DNA of 64,000 nucleotides from Streptomyces umbrinus (GCF_030817415.1 NZ_JAUSZI010000002.1:11631501-11695500), one strand, 5' to 3'; positions 25,227 to 34,517 are shown, counted from the first letter of the stretch. The notes: generated by a model not told the origin, from the sequence alone. Translations and numbers: made by a program.

Positions 25227-27449
25227 TCAGCTGATCCGGGCAGTGGGGGCTGGTGTGGGCTCGGGCGGAGACGGGAGGTCGTCGCTCTCGTTGCTCTCCA
25301 CGGCGTCCACGCTCTCCACGGTCTCCACAGCGATTCGGGGCAGCCGCCGGTCGAGTGGACGGGGCAGCCACCAGGCGGCGCGCCCCAGCAGTGCCATGGA
25401 CGCGGGCACCAGCACCATGCGGACGATCGTGGCGTCGAGCACGATGGCCGTGGCCAGCCCCAGGCCCATCATCTTGACGAGTGGCGAGGGGTTGGCGACG
25501 AAGCTGAGGAAGACCACCGTCATGATGAGCGCGGCGGAGGTGATCACGCGGCCCGTGACCGCCATACCGCGTGCCACCGACTCGGTGGGGTCACCCGTGG
25601 CGTCGTACTCCTCGCGGACCCGCGAGAGCAGGAACACCTCGTAGTCCATGGACAGGCCGAAGAGGACCGCGAAGAAGATCGTCGGCAGAGGTGAAGCGAT
25701 CGGCATGGTCTCGTGGAGGTTGAACAGCCCTCCCAGCCAGCCCCATTGGAAGACGGCCACCACGACGCCGTACGCGCCGCCGATGGACAGCAGGTTCATC
25801 ACGGCGGCCTTCAGCGGTACCGCGACGGAGCGGAACACCAGCATCAGCAGCAGGAACGACACCACGAGGATCGCGGCGATGAACACCGGGAGGGTGTCGG
25901 TGAGTTGACGGGTGAGGTCGTCGGTCATGGCGGTCAGGCCCGACACGGCGACATTGTCGGGGATGACGCCGCGGACGCGTTCGAGGGTGTCGGAGGTCGC
26001 GGCGTCCGCGGGGGCGGTGGTGGGAAGCACGGGCAGTACGACCGTGTCACCCGCCGTGGAGAACCGGGGCTCGCCGATCGACGCGATGCCGGGGTCGTCG
26101 GCGACGCGCCGGGCCAACTCGGGGATGCCCGCGGCGTCCACACCGGGGCCGCGCAGATCGGCGACCATGAGCAGCGGGGCGTTGAAGCCGGGACCGAAGC
26201 CCTCCGCCAACAGGTCGTAGGCGCGACGGTGGGTGGTGCTGGTCGCGTCGTTGCCGGCATCAGGGAAGCCCGTCTCCATGCGCAGCGCCGGTATCGCCAG
26301 GGCCAGGAGCACGGCGGACCCGGCCAGCAGGTAGGGCCACGGCCGACCGGAGACGCGGTGCGCGAACCGCCACCATGCCGTCTGCTCCGGGCTCTCGGGG
26401 TTCTCGGACTTCTTGGAACGTCGCATACGCAGCCACCGGTGCCGCCGCGCCTTGTGGATGCGGTCGCCCAACAGAGACAGCAGGGCGGGTAGCAGCGTCA
26501 GGGCGGTCGCCACGGCGAACAGCACGACCAGCGAGGTGCTCAGACCGATCGAGGTCAGAAAGCCCAGGCCGGTCAGCGCGAGCGCGCTCATCGCCACGAC
26601 CACGGTGCCGCCGGCGAACAGAACGGCAGCGCCGGACGAACTCATGGCGTTCGACAGCGCGGTGGCGTTGTCCTGGCCGGCCGCTCGGTTCTCGCGGCAG
26701 CGCGCCACGATGAACAGGGCGTAGTCGATACCGACACCCAGGCCGATCATCGCGCCGATCGTGGGCGCGGCGGTCGACACGTCCGTCGCATGGGCCAGCA
26801 GCACGATGCTGCCCAGGCCAGCGGCCACGGCGACCAGGGCGAGCGCGATCGGCACCAGCGCGGCCACGATCGTGCCGAACGCCACCACCAGGATGACCAG
26901 GGCGGAGAGTAGGCCCGCCGCCTCCGCGCCCGACGTCGGCGTCTCGGCGTTGATGAACACGGCGTCGCCCCCGAGTTCGGCGACGACACCGTCGCCGCGT
27001 ACGGGCTCGATCGCGTCGTTCAGGGCGTCGATCCGCTCGGGATGCACCTCCATCGGCGGTACGTCGAAGGCGACTTGGACGTAGCCGATCCGTCCGTCGG
27101 GCGAGATCGTGCCCCCGGTGAAGGGATCGGTGACCGTGGCGACGTGTTCCACGTCGGCGATGCGGTCGACGGCCGCCTCGACGGCAGGCCGGTGGCGGTC
27201 GATCCGCTCCCCTTCCGGCACGGCGAAGACGGCGACGGCGCTGCCGCCGGACGCCTCGGGGAAGCGGTCCTCAAGCAGTTCCATCGCCTTCTCGCTCTGG
27301 CTGCCCGGAGCGACGAGGTCGTCGACGAACGAGCCGCCGACCAGGCCCGCAAGAGGCAGTACGAGCGCCAGGGCGGCCACCCAGGCGCCGATGGTCACCC
27401 ACGGTTGGCGGGCGCTCGCGTCGCCGATACGGCGCGTGAGTCGATTCAT
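25227..27449 (-). CDS. MMPL/RND-family transporter
   Basis: A 740-aa exporter. ATG 27449 has AGGAG 8 nt upstream and begins MNRLTRRIGDASARQPWV; a longer frame to 27698 is open but unsupported. Two repeats each have one helix, a large extracytoplasmic loop and five or six helices. Typical motifs are GIDYALFIVARCRENRAAG and FGLSMDYEVFLLSRVREEYDATGDPTESVARGM, whose Asp-Tyr pairs relay protons. Such pumps export lipids, siderophores or drugs. It is divergent from a NarL-type two-component system, the likely controller, over a repeat-rich spacer. Confidence 0.92.
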   Translation of the reverse strand: MNRLTRRIGDASARQPWVTIGAWVAALALVLPLAGLVGGSFVDDLVAPGSQSEKAMELLEDRFPEASGGSAVAVFAVPEGERIDRHRPAVEAAVDRIADVEHVATVTDPFTGGTISPDGRIGYVQVAFDVPPMEVHPERIDALNDAIEPVRGDGVVAELGGDAVFINAETPTSGAEAAGLLSALVILVVAFGTIVAALVPIALALVAVAAGLGSIVLLAHATDVSTAAPTIGAMIGLGVGIDYALFIVARCRENRAAGQDNATALSNAMSSSGAAVLFAGGTVVVAMSALALTGLGFLTSIGLSTSLVVLFAVATALTLLPALLSLLGDRIHKARRHRWLRMRRSKKSENPESPEQTAWWRFAHRVSGRPWPYLLAGSAVLLALAIPALRMETGFPDAGNDATSTTHRRAYDLLAEGFGPGFNAPLLMVADLRGPGVDAAGIPELARRVADDPGIASIGEPRFSTAGDTVVLPVLPTTAPADAATSDTLERVRGVIPDNVAVSGLTAMTDDLTRQLTDTLPVFIAAILVVSFLLLMLVFRSVAVPLKAAVMNLLSIGGAYGVVVAVFQWGWLGGLFNLHETMPIASPLPTIFFAVLFGLSMDYEVFLLSRVREEYDATGDPTESVARGMAVTGRVITSAALIMTVVFLSFVANPSPLVKMMGLGLATAIVLDATIVRMVLVPASMALLGRAAWWLPRPLDRRLPRIAVETVESVDAVESNESDDLPSPPEPTPAPTARIS

Positions 27450-27470
27450 GGCTGCGGCTCCTGGGAGACG

Positions 27471-27592
27471 GCTGCCGACCGGCGGCAGTTGTTGGATGGG
27501 CTCGTGCGGGAGCTGCCGACCGTTGGACTTGTCGGCCGGGTTCGTGCGAGACGGCTGCCGACCGGCGGCACCGGTCGGTGCGCGGCGGCAGG
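27471..27592. repeat. Imperfect 41-42 bp tandem repeats in divergent promoter
   Basis: GCTGCCGACCG occurs at 27471, 27512 and 27554, a period of 41-42 bp. Flanking sequence is partly conserved (TCGTGCG before the second and third copies). The first and third copies extend to an identical 23-bp block (27465-27487 and 27548-27570). The extended copies contain the dyad CTGCCG-N5-CGGCA. Four-turn spacing on one DNA face is typical of cooperative regulator sites. The repeats lie between the MMPL and histidine-kinase starts. Confidence 0.65.
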
Positions 27593-27848
27593 AGTTTCGA
27601 GCGGTTCCATCGTGGGCGTCGACGCCGGTGCCGTCTCCCGCCGTCAGAGGGGCCGGACGCCCCCACGCGCGACGGGGAGTACGAGCCCACCTCTCCATCC
27701 GCGGACGGAGGGCCGCCTCCCCCCGCAGGCGGGTGACGGTGCCTCGGAGCTGGACTTACGATGGCTTGCCCGGCGCGTCGCGGTGCCTGCGCCAGGCCAC
27801 GGGAACGCTTCCCGGCCAAGGCACCGGCCGCCTCTCGATGGAGCGACG

Positions 27849-29069
27849 ATGATCCGTACGGCTCCGCATGCCGGGACGCCCGGCCCCGGCCCCGGCCGCA
27901 GGGCGTCGGGCAGCTTCCGCGGCCCGTTCACGCGCTGGCCGCGGGGCGCGGACGCCGTACTCGCGACCGTCTTGTTCCTGCTGACCGCGCTCCTGGAAGA
28001 GGGTCCGGGCGATTCCCTCGTCGTCCGCCCTGTCACCAGCGTCCTCCAGCCCGCCCTCCTGCTCATCACCCTGGCCGGCGCCGCGCTCTACCTGCGTCGG
28101 CGCAGGCCGGTCGCGGTCCTGTGCGTGGCACTCGTCGCGTGGCTCCCGACGCTGGGAAGCAGCTACTCCGTGCTGGGCGGGGTCGTGATCGTCGCGCTCT
28201 ACAGCGTCGGGCGGCACGACGACGACAACCGGTGGGGCCCTCTCGGTGTCGGCGCGGCCGTCGTCGCGCTCACGATCGACGGCGTCCTCCTCTCCACGCC
28301 CTGGGAGGACATCGGCTTCGGCTACGTCTTCATGTTCGGCGCCTGGTATCTCGGCCGACGCCTCCGGCTCCGAGCCGGGCGTGCTGCCCGGCTCCGCCAG
28401 GAACAGGCCGCCGAGGCACGGCGGATCGTCGCCGAGGAGCGCACCCACATAGCCCGTGAACTGCACGACGTGGTCGCCCACCGGGTGAGCATGATGACGG
28501 TGCAGGCCGGTGCGGCCCGGATGGTGGCCGCCGAGGATCCGCAGGGCGCGCTGGAGGCGATGGCGGCGGTGGAGGAAGCGGGTCGCCAGGCGCTGGACGA
28601 ACTGCGGCACCTGCTGGGAGTGTTGCGGCCGAACGCCGAGCGCGACGGCCTTGGGCCTCAGCCGGGCCTGGCCGACCTGCCCCGCCTGGTGGCCGAGGTC
28701 CGGGAGGCGGGTCTGGACGTCTCGGTCACCGGCGGCATCCGGGATCCCCTCCCGGCCCGCGTGGATCTCTCGGCATACCGCATCGTCCAGGAGGCACTGA
28801 CCAACGTGCTCAAGCACAGCGGGCCGCGGACCCGCACCGAAGTGCGCCTGCGCGCCGAAGGTGACGGCATCACCATCGAGGTCCTCGACGACGGCCGCGG
28901 AACCGCCGTCCGGTCGGTGTCGGCCGCGCACGAGGGCCTGCCCGGCCACGGCATCGTCGGCATGCGGGAACGCGCACTCCTGCTCGGCGGAAGCCTCGAC
29001 GCCCAGCAGTGTCCCGGCGGCGGATTCCGGCTCACCGCCCATCTGCCCACCAAGGGGGAGCCCACGTGA
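27849..29069 (+). CDS. NarL-type sensor histidine kinase (HisKA_3)
   Basis: A 406-aa kinase. The N-terminal part (about 35-175) has five or six membrane helices. A coiled-coil-like linker leads to the HisKA_3 phosphorylation site H206 in ARELHDVVAHRVSMMTVQAG, then the ATPase with YRIVQEALTNVLKHSG and GHGIVGMRERALLLGG. The DesK/LiaS-like layout suggests sensing of membrane state or an antibiotic. It overlaps its regulator by GTGA. The start ATG 27849 lacks a strong RBS. Confidence 0.9.
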   Translation: MIRTAPHAGTPGPGPGRRASGSFRGPFTRWPRGADAVLATVLFLLTALLEEGPGDSLVVRPVTSVLQPALLLITLAGAALYLRRRRPVAVLCVALVAWLPTLGSSYSVLGGVVIVALYSVGRHDDDNRWGPLGVGAAVVALTIDGVLLSTPWEDIGFGYVFMFGAWYLGRRLRLRAGRAARLRQEQAAEARRIVAEERTHIARELHDVVAHRVSMMTVQAGAARMVAAEDPQGALEAMAAVEEAGRQALDELRHLLGVLRPNAERDGLGPQPGLADLPRLVAEVREAGLDVSVTGGIRDPLPARVDLSAYRIVQEALTNVLKHSGPRTRTEVRLRAEGDGITIEVLDDGRGTAVRSVSAAHEGLPGHGIVGMRERALLLGGSLDAQQCPGGGFRLTAHLPTKGEPT

Positions 29070-29740
29070 GCATCCGCGTCGTCGTCGCCGACGACCAGGC
29101 GCTGGTACGCCGCGGCTTCGCCATGATTCTCCGGGTCCACCACGACATCGAGGTCGTTGCCGAGGCGGGGACCGGTGTCGAGGCGATCGAGGCCGTACGC
29201 CGTCATCGCCCCGACGTGATCCTCATGGACATCCGCATGCCCGAGATGGACGGCCTCGAAGCGACCTCCCGGATCCTTCAGGAGGCCGACTGGGACACCC
29301 GGGTGCTGATCCTGACCACCTTCGACCCGGACGAGTACGTCTACGAGGCGCTGCGCTCCGGTGCCAGTGCCTTCGTGCTCAAGGACATTCCCCCCGAACA
29401 ACTCGCCACCGCCGTACGCACCGTGGCCGAGGGCGGGACACTGCTGGCCCCCTCGATCACCCGGCGCTTCATCGACCGGTTCACACAGCGCCGCGTCAAC
29501 ACCGTCGCCGCGGCACGCCTGGAAAGGCTCACCGGCCGCGAGGGCGAGATCATGACCGCCGTCGCCCGGGGCGCGAGCAACGCGGAGATCGCCGAGCAGT
29601 TGTCCATCGGCGCCGCCACCGTCAAATCACATGTGTCGAGCATCCTGACCAAACTCGGGCTGCGCGACCGGATCCAGATCGTGATCTTCGCCTACGAGAG
29701 CGGCCTCGTGGAAGCGGGCGACCACGACGTCGGCCACTGA
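29066..29740 (+). CDS. NarL/LuxR-family response regulator
   Basis: A 224-aa regulator, partner of the preceding kinase; GTG 29066 overlaps the kinase stop and has GGGGGAG 5 nt upstream. Receiver: VVVADDQALVRRGFA, D55 in ILMDIRMPEMDGLEA, T in LILTTFDPDEYVYEALRSGASAFVLKD. LuxR-type HTH: LTGREGEIMTAVARGASNAEIAEQLSIGAATVKSHVSSILTKLGLRDRIQ. Probable target: the divergent MMPL exporter. Confidence 0.93.
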   Translation: MSIRVVVADDQALVRRGFAMILRVHHDIEVVAEAGTGVEAIEAVRRHRPDVILMDIRMPEMDGLEATSRILQEADWDTRVLILTTFDPDEYVYEALRSGASAFVLKDIPPEQLATAVRTVAEGGTLLAPSITRRFIDRFTQRRVNTVAAARLERLTGREGEIMTAVARGASNAEIAEQLSIGAATVKSHVSSILTKLGLRDRIQIVIFAYESGLVEAGDHDVGH

Positions 29741-29745
29741 CGGCG

Positions 29746-30584
29746 TCAGTGGGTGAGCTGCTGGTGCCCTATGACGGAGAGCAGTTCGAGCTTGCTGTGG
29801 CTCTCCGTGCCGGGGCGTGTGGTCAGTACGACCAAGGTCTGCGCGCGGTTCTCCGTGAACAGGACCTGGCCGTCGACGTCGATGCGGCCGAGTTCGGGAT
29901 GGACGATCGTCTTGCTCTCGTCGTAGCGCTGGGCGACCTCCTGCAACTCCCACAGACGGACGAACTCGGGGCTGTGTTCCTGGAGTTCGGCGAGGATCCG
30001 GGCGGCTCTGGGGGTGTCGCTGCCCGCTGTCAGCGCGACCCGCAGACGGGCCGCCTGGGCGCGGACGTGGTGTGGGTGGTCCTCCTCGGGATACACCAGC
30101 CGTTCAGCAGGGTCCATGAACCAGCGGTAGTAGGCGCTGCGGGCCAGTCCGGTGTGGCGGGTCTGGTCGCCGAGCAGTGCGATGGCCAGCGGGTTCATCG
30201 CGAGGGTGTCCGCCATGTCGCTCAGCACCGGGGCCGGGGAGTCGTCCAGGCGGTCCAGGACCCGCATCAGTGTCGGGCTGACGTGCTCGGAGCGGTGGAA
30301 GCGGGCCGGGGCGTTGTGACCGATGAGGCCGAAGAGGTGATCGCGCTCGTCGAGCGTCAGGCGAAGCGCCCGGGCGAGGGCCGTGGCCATCTGTACGGAG
30401 GGCTGCGGGGCGCGCTGCTGCTCCAGGCGGGCGTAGTAGTCGGTGGACATCCCGGCGAGCGAGGCGACCTCCTCGCGTCGTAGCCCCCGGGTACGCCGGC
30501 GTGGGCCTCGACCAGTCCGACGTCATGGGGGCGCAGCGTCTCGCGCCGTCGGCGCAGGAACTCCGCCAGCTCCTTCTTGTCCAT
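29746..30584 (-). pseudogene. XRE/MmyB-family regulator, one frameshift
   Basis: A helix-turn-helix regulator with the MmyB-like ligand domain, normally about 280 aa. ATG 30584 begins MDKKELAEFLRRRRETLRPHDVGL. The frame breaks in a GGGGG run (30484-30488 on the plus strand) and resumes with LRREEVASLAGMSTDYYARLEQQRAPQPS, the recognition part of the HTH. One added G gives GVPGGLRREEV, the usual sequence, and exactly 280 codons. The MmyB domain follows (about 100-270: YYRWFMDPAERLVYPEEDHPHHVR). These regulators often control a divergent SDR gene, which is exactly the neighbour here. Confidence 0.85.
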
Positions 30585-30735
30585 GCCCACCATCATGACC
30601 ACTCGGCGTTCTCCCAGCCAGGGGTCGCCGATCCATGGGTAAGCCGTCCTCTCCCACCTCTGCGAAGGCGCTCCTACGGTCGGAGCCACGGGGTGATCAC
30701 CGGCCCCGTGTCAGCCAAGGAAGAGGACACCCACC

Positions 30736-31479
30736 ATGAAGATGACCGGCAACACGATCCTGATCACCGGCGGCACCTCGGGAATCGGGCTCGGCCTGGC
30801 GCTGCGCCTGCACGAGGCCGGGAACAAGGTGATCGTCGCGGGGCGGCGCAAGGAACTGCTCGAACGGATCACGAGCGAGCACCCGGGCATCGAGGCACTC
30901 GTCCTCGACGTCGCCGACCCCGCGTCGATCGCTCGCGCCGCCGAATCGGTCGCGACGAGCCATCCGCAGCTGAACGTCCTGGTCAACAACGCCGGCATCA
31001 TGCTGCCCGAGAACCTCCTCGACCCCGCCTCCCTCCCGGTCGCCGAGGACCACGTCACAGTGAACCTGCTCGGCGCGATCCGGATGACGTACGCCTTCCT
31101 GCCCCTGCTGGAGGACAAGAACGACGCGGTCGTCATGAACGTCACCTCCGCGCCGGCGTTCGTGCCGCTGCCGATCACGCCGACCTACAACGCGACCAAG
31201 GCCGCGCTGCACTCCTTCTCCGAGAGCCTGCGTGTGCAGCTCACCGACAGCGACGTCCAGGTGATCGAGGTGGCCCCGCCGGGCGTGCGGACCACCCTGC
31301 TGGGCCAGCAGGACGACGAGAACGCCATGGCCCTGGACGACTTCCTCGACGAGACCCTCACCCTCCTGCGCGACCGGCCCGACGCCAAGGAAATCGTCGT
31401 GGAGCGCGCCAAGCTGGTGCGCCACGCCGAGGCCAACGGCACGTACGACGACGTCCTGACGATGCTCGCCAGCGTCTGA
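30736..31479 (+). CDS. Short-chain dehydrogenase/reductase
   Basis: A 247-aa classical SDR of the DltE-like type. The cofactor motif is LITGGTSGIGLGLALRL, the NNAG motif NVLVNNAGIML, the catalytic Ser lies in MNVTSAPAFVP and the Y-x3-K is in PTYNATKAALHSFSESLR. GGAAGAGG lies 9 nt before ATG 30736. It is divergent from the MmyB-type regulator, the classic arrangement in which the regulator controls the SDR. Substrate unknown. Confidence 0.92.
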   Translation: MKMTGNTILITGGTSGIGLGLALRLHEAGNKVIVAGRRKELLERITSEHPGIEALVLDVADPASIARAAESVATSHPQLNVLVNNAGIMLPENLLDPASLPVAEDHVTVNLLGAIRMTYAFLPLLEDKNDAVVMNVTSAPAFVPLPITPTYNATKAALHSFSESLRVQLTDSDVQVIEVAPPGVRTTLLGQQDDENAMALDDFLDETLTLLRDRPDAKEIVVERAKLVRHAEANGTYDDVLTMLASV

Positions 31480-31838
31480 ACCCGCGCCGGCTGAGGGCGT
31501 CCGCCACGGCCCCGAAGCCCGATCCCGCCGGACCTGACCTGAATCGGCTGTCGCCTGCCAGAGCATGCGGTTACGGGGTGATGCAGGCAATTCATTCCGC
31601 CGTTCGGGCCGGGACCGGCGCGCCCCACATCTCTGCCCTGTGACGAGGTCACAGGCGGTCATGGAGCTGTGGAGGGTGGGGAGGTCAGGGCCCGAGAGCA
31701 GGCAGCTCCTCCTCCGCCACTGGTGACACAACGGGCGTACGTCCGGCCACCCAGGCCGCCAGGTCGCGCAGGCCTCCGGTACCCATCGCGCCCGGCGGCC
31801 CGTCGCCGACCGGTGAACTGCGCGACCAGATCGAGGAC
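31480..31838. other. Intergenic, probable decayed 5' region
   Basis: About 360 bp after the SDR with no intact gene. The frame of the next feature is open for some distance upstream here but has no ATG/GTG with a ribosome site, so the 5' end of that gene is probably lost or mutated. Confidence 0.4.
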
Positions 31839-32147
31839 TTGACCGCCGTCCTGGCCAAGGCCGAGGCGCACCCAGCGGAACTGGCCACGACTCTGAAGGT
31901 CATCGCGGAACTCGCACCGACCGGGGCCGAATCCGAACCGCCCGAGTCGGCCAGCGCCCACCAGGCCATCGTGAACGCCTTCAACGCCCACCCCGATCAG
32001 GCGTTCAGGGTCCGTGAACTGCACGAACTCCTTGGCATGCCCACCAGCGACCCGGGCATGAACGTCACCCGCAGCCCTCTTGGACGCCTCACCCGCCAAG
32101 GCTTCCTCACTCAACCTGGACGCGGCCGCTACCAGAAACGGACTTAG
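31839..32147 (+). pseudogene. Small regulator-like protein, 5' end missing
   Basis: About 100 codons in protein-like composition: RDQIEDLTAVLAKAEAHPAEL (coiled coil, just upstream and at the start), then AHQAIVNAFNAHPDQAFRVRELHELLGMPTSDPGMNVTRSPLGRLTRQGFLTQPGRGRYQK. The second part has the layout of a winged helix. Only a TTG at 31839 could start it, so the gene seems truncated at its 5' end. Its stop codon is completed by the first base of the IS element; the pre-insertion sequence would also have given a stop at the same codon. Confidence 0.5.
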
Positions 32148-33047
32148 GGGTGCTTTCAGAAAGCCGGATGCTTGCGGGCGAGAGTCATGCAGTGTGCGAG
32201 CTGGAGGAAGGCGTCGTGCATGTCGTCTCGGGTCTCCCAGCGAGTGCGGAGGCGTCGGGGGCCGTGCAGCCAGGCGATGGGCGACTCGGCGACCCATCGG
32301 ATGCAGCCCAGGCCCGAGCCGTGTGGTTCGCCACGTCGGGCGATCTTCGGGACGATGCCGCGCTCGCGCAGTCGGCGGCGGTAGCTGTCGTGGTCGTAGC
32401 CGCGGTCGGCATCCAACTCACGCGGCTTGCGCCGGGGACGCCCGCGCTTGCCCCGCACCGGCGGCACACCGTCGACCAGGGGCAGAAGCTGGGTGACGTC
32501 GTTGCGGTGTCCGCCGGTCAGCGACACCCGCAACGGGGTGCCATGCGCATCGGTCAGGACATGATGCTTCGAGCCCGGCCGTGCACGGTCAACCGGACTC
32601 GGACCCACTTTTGGGCTGCTTCGCCCCCGCCTGGCCTGCACGTGTGAGGCATCAACGGTGACGCGGGAGAAGTCCAGACGGTCCGCCGCCCGTAACCGGT
32701 CCAGCAGGACCCGCTGCAGTTCCTCCCACACCCCGGCCTGCTGCCACTCGGCCGGCCGACGCCAGCAGGTGGGACCGGAACCGAACCCCAACTCCTGCGG
32801 CAGGTACTCCCACTGGATGCCGGTGTACAGCACGAACAGCACACCCTGCAGCGTCTTGCGGTCATCGATCCGCTTGCGCCCCGGATACCGGAAGCGCCGT
32901 TCATGCCTTGGCAACAGCGGCTCGATCACCGCCCACAACTCGTCACTGACCTCCCACGGCTTCCGCCGCGCCATGGGCACACCCCACAAAACACGGAATC
33001 ACTTCCAACCCCACCGTGCCACAACAGGATCCTTCTGCAAGGACCCC
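32147..33047 (-). mobile_element. IS5-family insertion sequence, 901 bp, intact
   Basis: Terminal inverted repeats GGGGTGCTTTCAGAAAG (left) and GGGGTCCTTGCAGAAGG (right, reverse complement) match at 14 of 17 positions. The element is flanked by a 3-bp direct repeat TTA (32144-32146 and 33048-33050), consistent with TNA-type target duplication reported for IS5-family groups. One transposase gene fills it. The intact repeats and single full-length frame suggest a fairly recent insertion. Confidence 0.88.
32156..32974 (-). CDS. IS5-family DDE transposase
   Basis: A 272-aa transposase beginning at ATG 32974 (a TTG at 32989 adds five residues). The N-terminal part has WEVSDELWAVIEPLLPRHERRFRYPGRKRIDDRKTLQGVLFVLYTGIQWEYLPQELG, typical of the family. 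The acidic triad is in TVDASHVQARRG, LDADRGYD and the RWVAESPIAWLHGPRRLRTRWE block. Many relatives need a -1 frameshift between two ORFs, but here one continuous frame encodes all. Its stop lies only 9 bp from the left IS end. Confidence 0.92.
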   Translation of the reverse strand: MARRKPWEVSDELWAVIEPLLPRHERRFRYPGRKRIDDRKTLQGVLFVLYTGIQWEYLPQELGFGSGPTCWRRPAEWQQAGVWEELQRVLLDRLRAADRLDFSRVTVDASHVQARRGRSSPKVGPSPVDRARPGSKHHVLTDAHGTPLRVSLTGGHRNDVTQLLPLVDGVPPVRGKRGRPRRKPRELDADRGYDHDSYRRRLRERGIVPKIARRGEPHGSGLGCIRWVAESPIAWLHGPRRLRTRWETRDDMHDAFLQLAHCMTLARKHPAF

Positions 33048-33641
33048 TTAAAGCCGCTCTTCGCGGGCCGGTATCGGCACGGCCGCCGGCCGCCACTCTC
33101 GCCTGATCAACCCGAACACCCACGAGTCGGATACCTCGCCGTTCACGACGCAGTCCTCCCGCAGCGTGCCCTCACGCATGAATCCGATCTTCTCCAGGAC
33201 CCGGGCGGATGCCACGTTGCGCGTATCGGTCTCGGCCTGAACTCGGTTCAGGTCCAGTGTGTCGAATGCCCATTGCAGCAAGGCGTGCGCAGTCTCCGTC
33301 GCGTAGCCGTGGCCCCACATCGCTTCGTCGAGGACGTAGCCCAACGACGCGCTGCGGTAGTCCGGGTTCCATCCGGTCAGACCGCACCAGCCGACGAAGG
33401 CCCCGTCAGAAGCACGGTCGATGGCCACCCGCGCTCCGGTGCCTTCGTCCGCCATCGTCCGGCACATCGCGATGAAGCGCTCGGCGCGGGCCCGTTCGTT
33501 CCACGGCGGGGAGTCCCAGTAGCGCATCACGTAGGAGTTGCTGTGCAGCGCGAAGAGGCGGTCCGCGTCGGCGTCGGTGAAGGGGCGCAGCCGCAGGCGA
33601 GCGGTGTGCAATATGGGGGTGGCCAAAGTCATGTGCACCAT
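33048..33641 (-). CDS. GNAT-family N-acetyltransferase, RimJ/RimL type
   Basis: A 197-aa acetyltransferase using acetyl-CoA. It starts with LHTARLRLRPFTDADADRLFALHSN; the CoA-binding region is LGYVLDEAMWGHGYATETAHALLQWAF, and NVASARVLEKIGFMREGTLREDCVVNGEVSDSWVFGLIRREW is the classical RimJ/RimL C-terminal half. GAGGA lies 7 nt before ATG 33641. Its TAA stop is formed by the TTA target repeat of the IS insertion, so the element landed just behind the gene without damaging it. Confidence 0.9.
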   Translation of the reverse strand: MVHMTLATPILHTARLRLRPFTDADADRLFALHSNSYVMRYWDSPPWNERARAERFIAMCRTMADEGTGARVAIDRASDGAFVGWCGLTGWNPDYRSASLGYVLDEAMWGHGYATETAHALLQWAFDTLDLNRVQAETDTRNVASARVLEKIGFMREGTLREDCVVNGEVSDSWVFGLIRREWRPAAVPIPAREERL

Positions 33642-33837
33642 CTTGTGTCCTCATGGGGCGGGCAGAACACCGAATATTCGCTCTCGGTTCGGTCCTCACG
33701 ACCAAGGCACCGCCTACCAGCAGATCGTGCACGGCACGGCTATTCGGCCTGCCCACCGACGAGCCAGGCGTGAGTGAACGTCACTCGACGGGTGTGCCGC
33801 AGACGTGGGGCCCACCTGGACGCGACGACAGCAACGA

Positions 33838-34413
33838 CTACTTTGCTGATCCGGGGTTCTCGTGCCTGGAGGCATTGAAGCGTGCCTTCTTCTGGCGATT
33901 CCCGCACGTGTTCATCTCACACCATCTGCGGGTGCGGCTTTGGCTGGTGTCGAAGAAGGCCGCTTGGCAGGTTGGCGATGCGCACAAGGCCAATTTTCCG
34001 TCTCTTTCGCCTGCGATGACGCTGATCGCGTCGGTGGCGATAACGCCCAGGGCATCCTCCACGGAGGAAGCCGAGCCAAGTCGCCATTGCCGATTGCCCT
34101 CGGGCGTCAAGACAGCCGTGGCCCGACCCTGACGGCTGCAGTCATTGATGACCTGGACAGCAGGCACAGGAAGAGGGTCTCGGCGCGCGGCCGCTGTCGC
34201 GGCGGAGTGGATTGATTCCCTCAGCTCCCAAGCGCGTTCGAGCTGGGCGGTGGTGCAGGACTCCACGGCGAGGCCACTCACGGCCAGCCAGTCGACGAGT
34301 CGGTTCGGAGTGGGGATGCGCTCCACAGCGTCGCCATGACGCTCCGACAGGGTCCCTGTGAAGCTGGTCGCCAGCACCTTGCCGAGACGGAAGTCAGGGA
34401 ACCGAGCACTCAT
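33838..34413 (-). CDS. CGNR zinc-finger (ABATE) family regulator
   Basis: A 191-aa protein. The N-terminal two-thirds (ABATE, a stress-induced ligand-binding-like domain: SFTGTLSERHGDAVERIPTPNRLVDWL) is followed by a CGNR zinc finger (about 140-180) with CASPTC and RRWCEMNTCGNRQKKARF, giving four conserved cysteines plus the CGNR motif. Such proteins are thought to be DNA-binding regulators. Its ribosome site AAGGTGG lies inside the first of two tandem dyads, so it probably represses itself. Divergent from the epoxide hydrolase operon. Confidence 0.88.
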   Translation of the reverse strand: MSARFPDFRLGKVLATSFTGTLSERHGDAVERIPTPNRLVDWLAVSGLAVESCTTAQLERAWELRESIHSAATAAARRDPLPVPAVQVINDCSRQGRATAVLTPEGNRQWRLGSASSVEDALGVIATDAISVIAGERDGKLALCASPTCQAAFFDTSQSRTRRWCEMNTCGNRQKKARFNASRHENPGSAK

Positions 34414-34415
34414 GG

Positions 34416-34432
34416 AACCACCTTAGCTGGTT
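34416..34432. promoter_or_regulatory. Operator candidate 1 for CGNR regulator
   Basis: AACCA-CCTTAGC-TGGTT, inverted arms of 5 bp with a 7-bp spacer. It begins 3 bp upstream of the CGNR start codon and covers that gene's ribosome site. It shares the core CTTAGC and arm pattern with the dyad at 34456-34474, 41 bp away centre to centre. Confidence 0.6.
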
Positions 34433-34455
34433 GCACGCCGACATCGAGACTGCTA

Positions 34456-34474
34456 GAACCGTCTTAGCCGGTTC
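34456..34474. promoter_or_regulatory. Operator candidate 2 for CGNR regulator
   Basis: GAACCG-TCTTAGC-CGGTTC, perfect 6-bp inverted arms with a 7-bp spacer. It lies 44-62 bp upstream of the small ORF that leads into the epoxide hydrolase, in promoter position, on the same helix face as site 1 (41 bp spacing). Confidence 0.65.
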
Positions 34475-34517
34475 CGGCAGAGTCCCAAGCCAGTTCCATC
34501 GATGACCAGGAGGTCTC

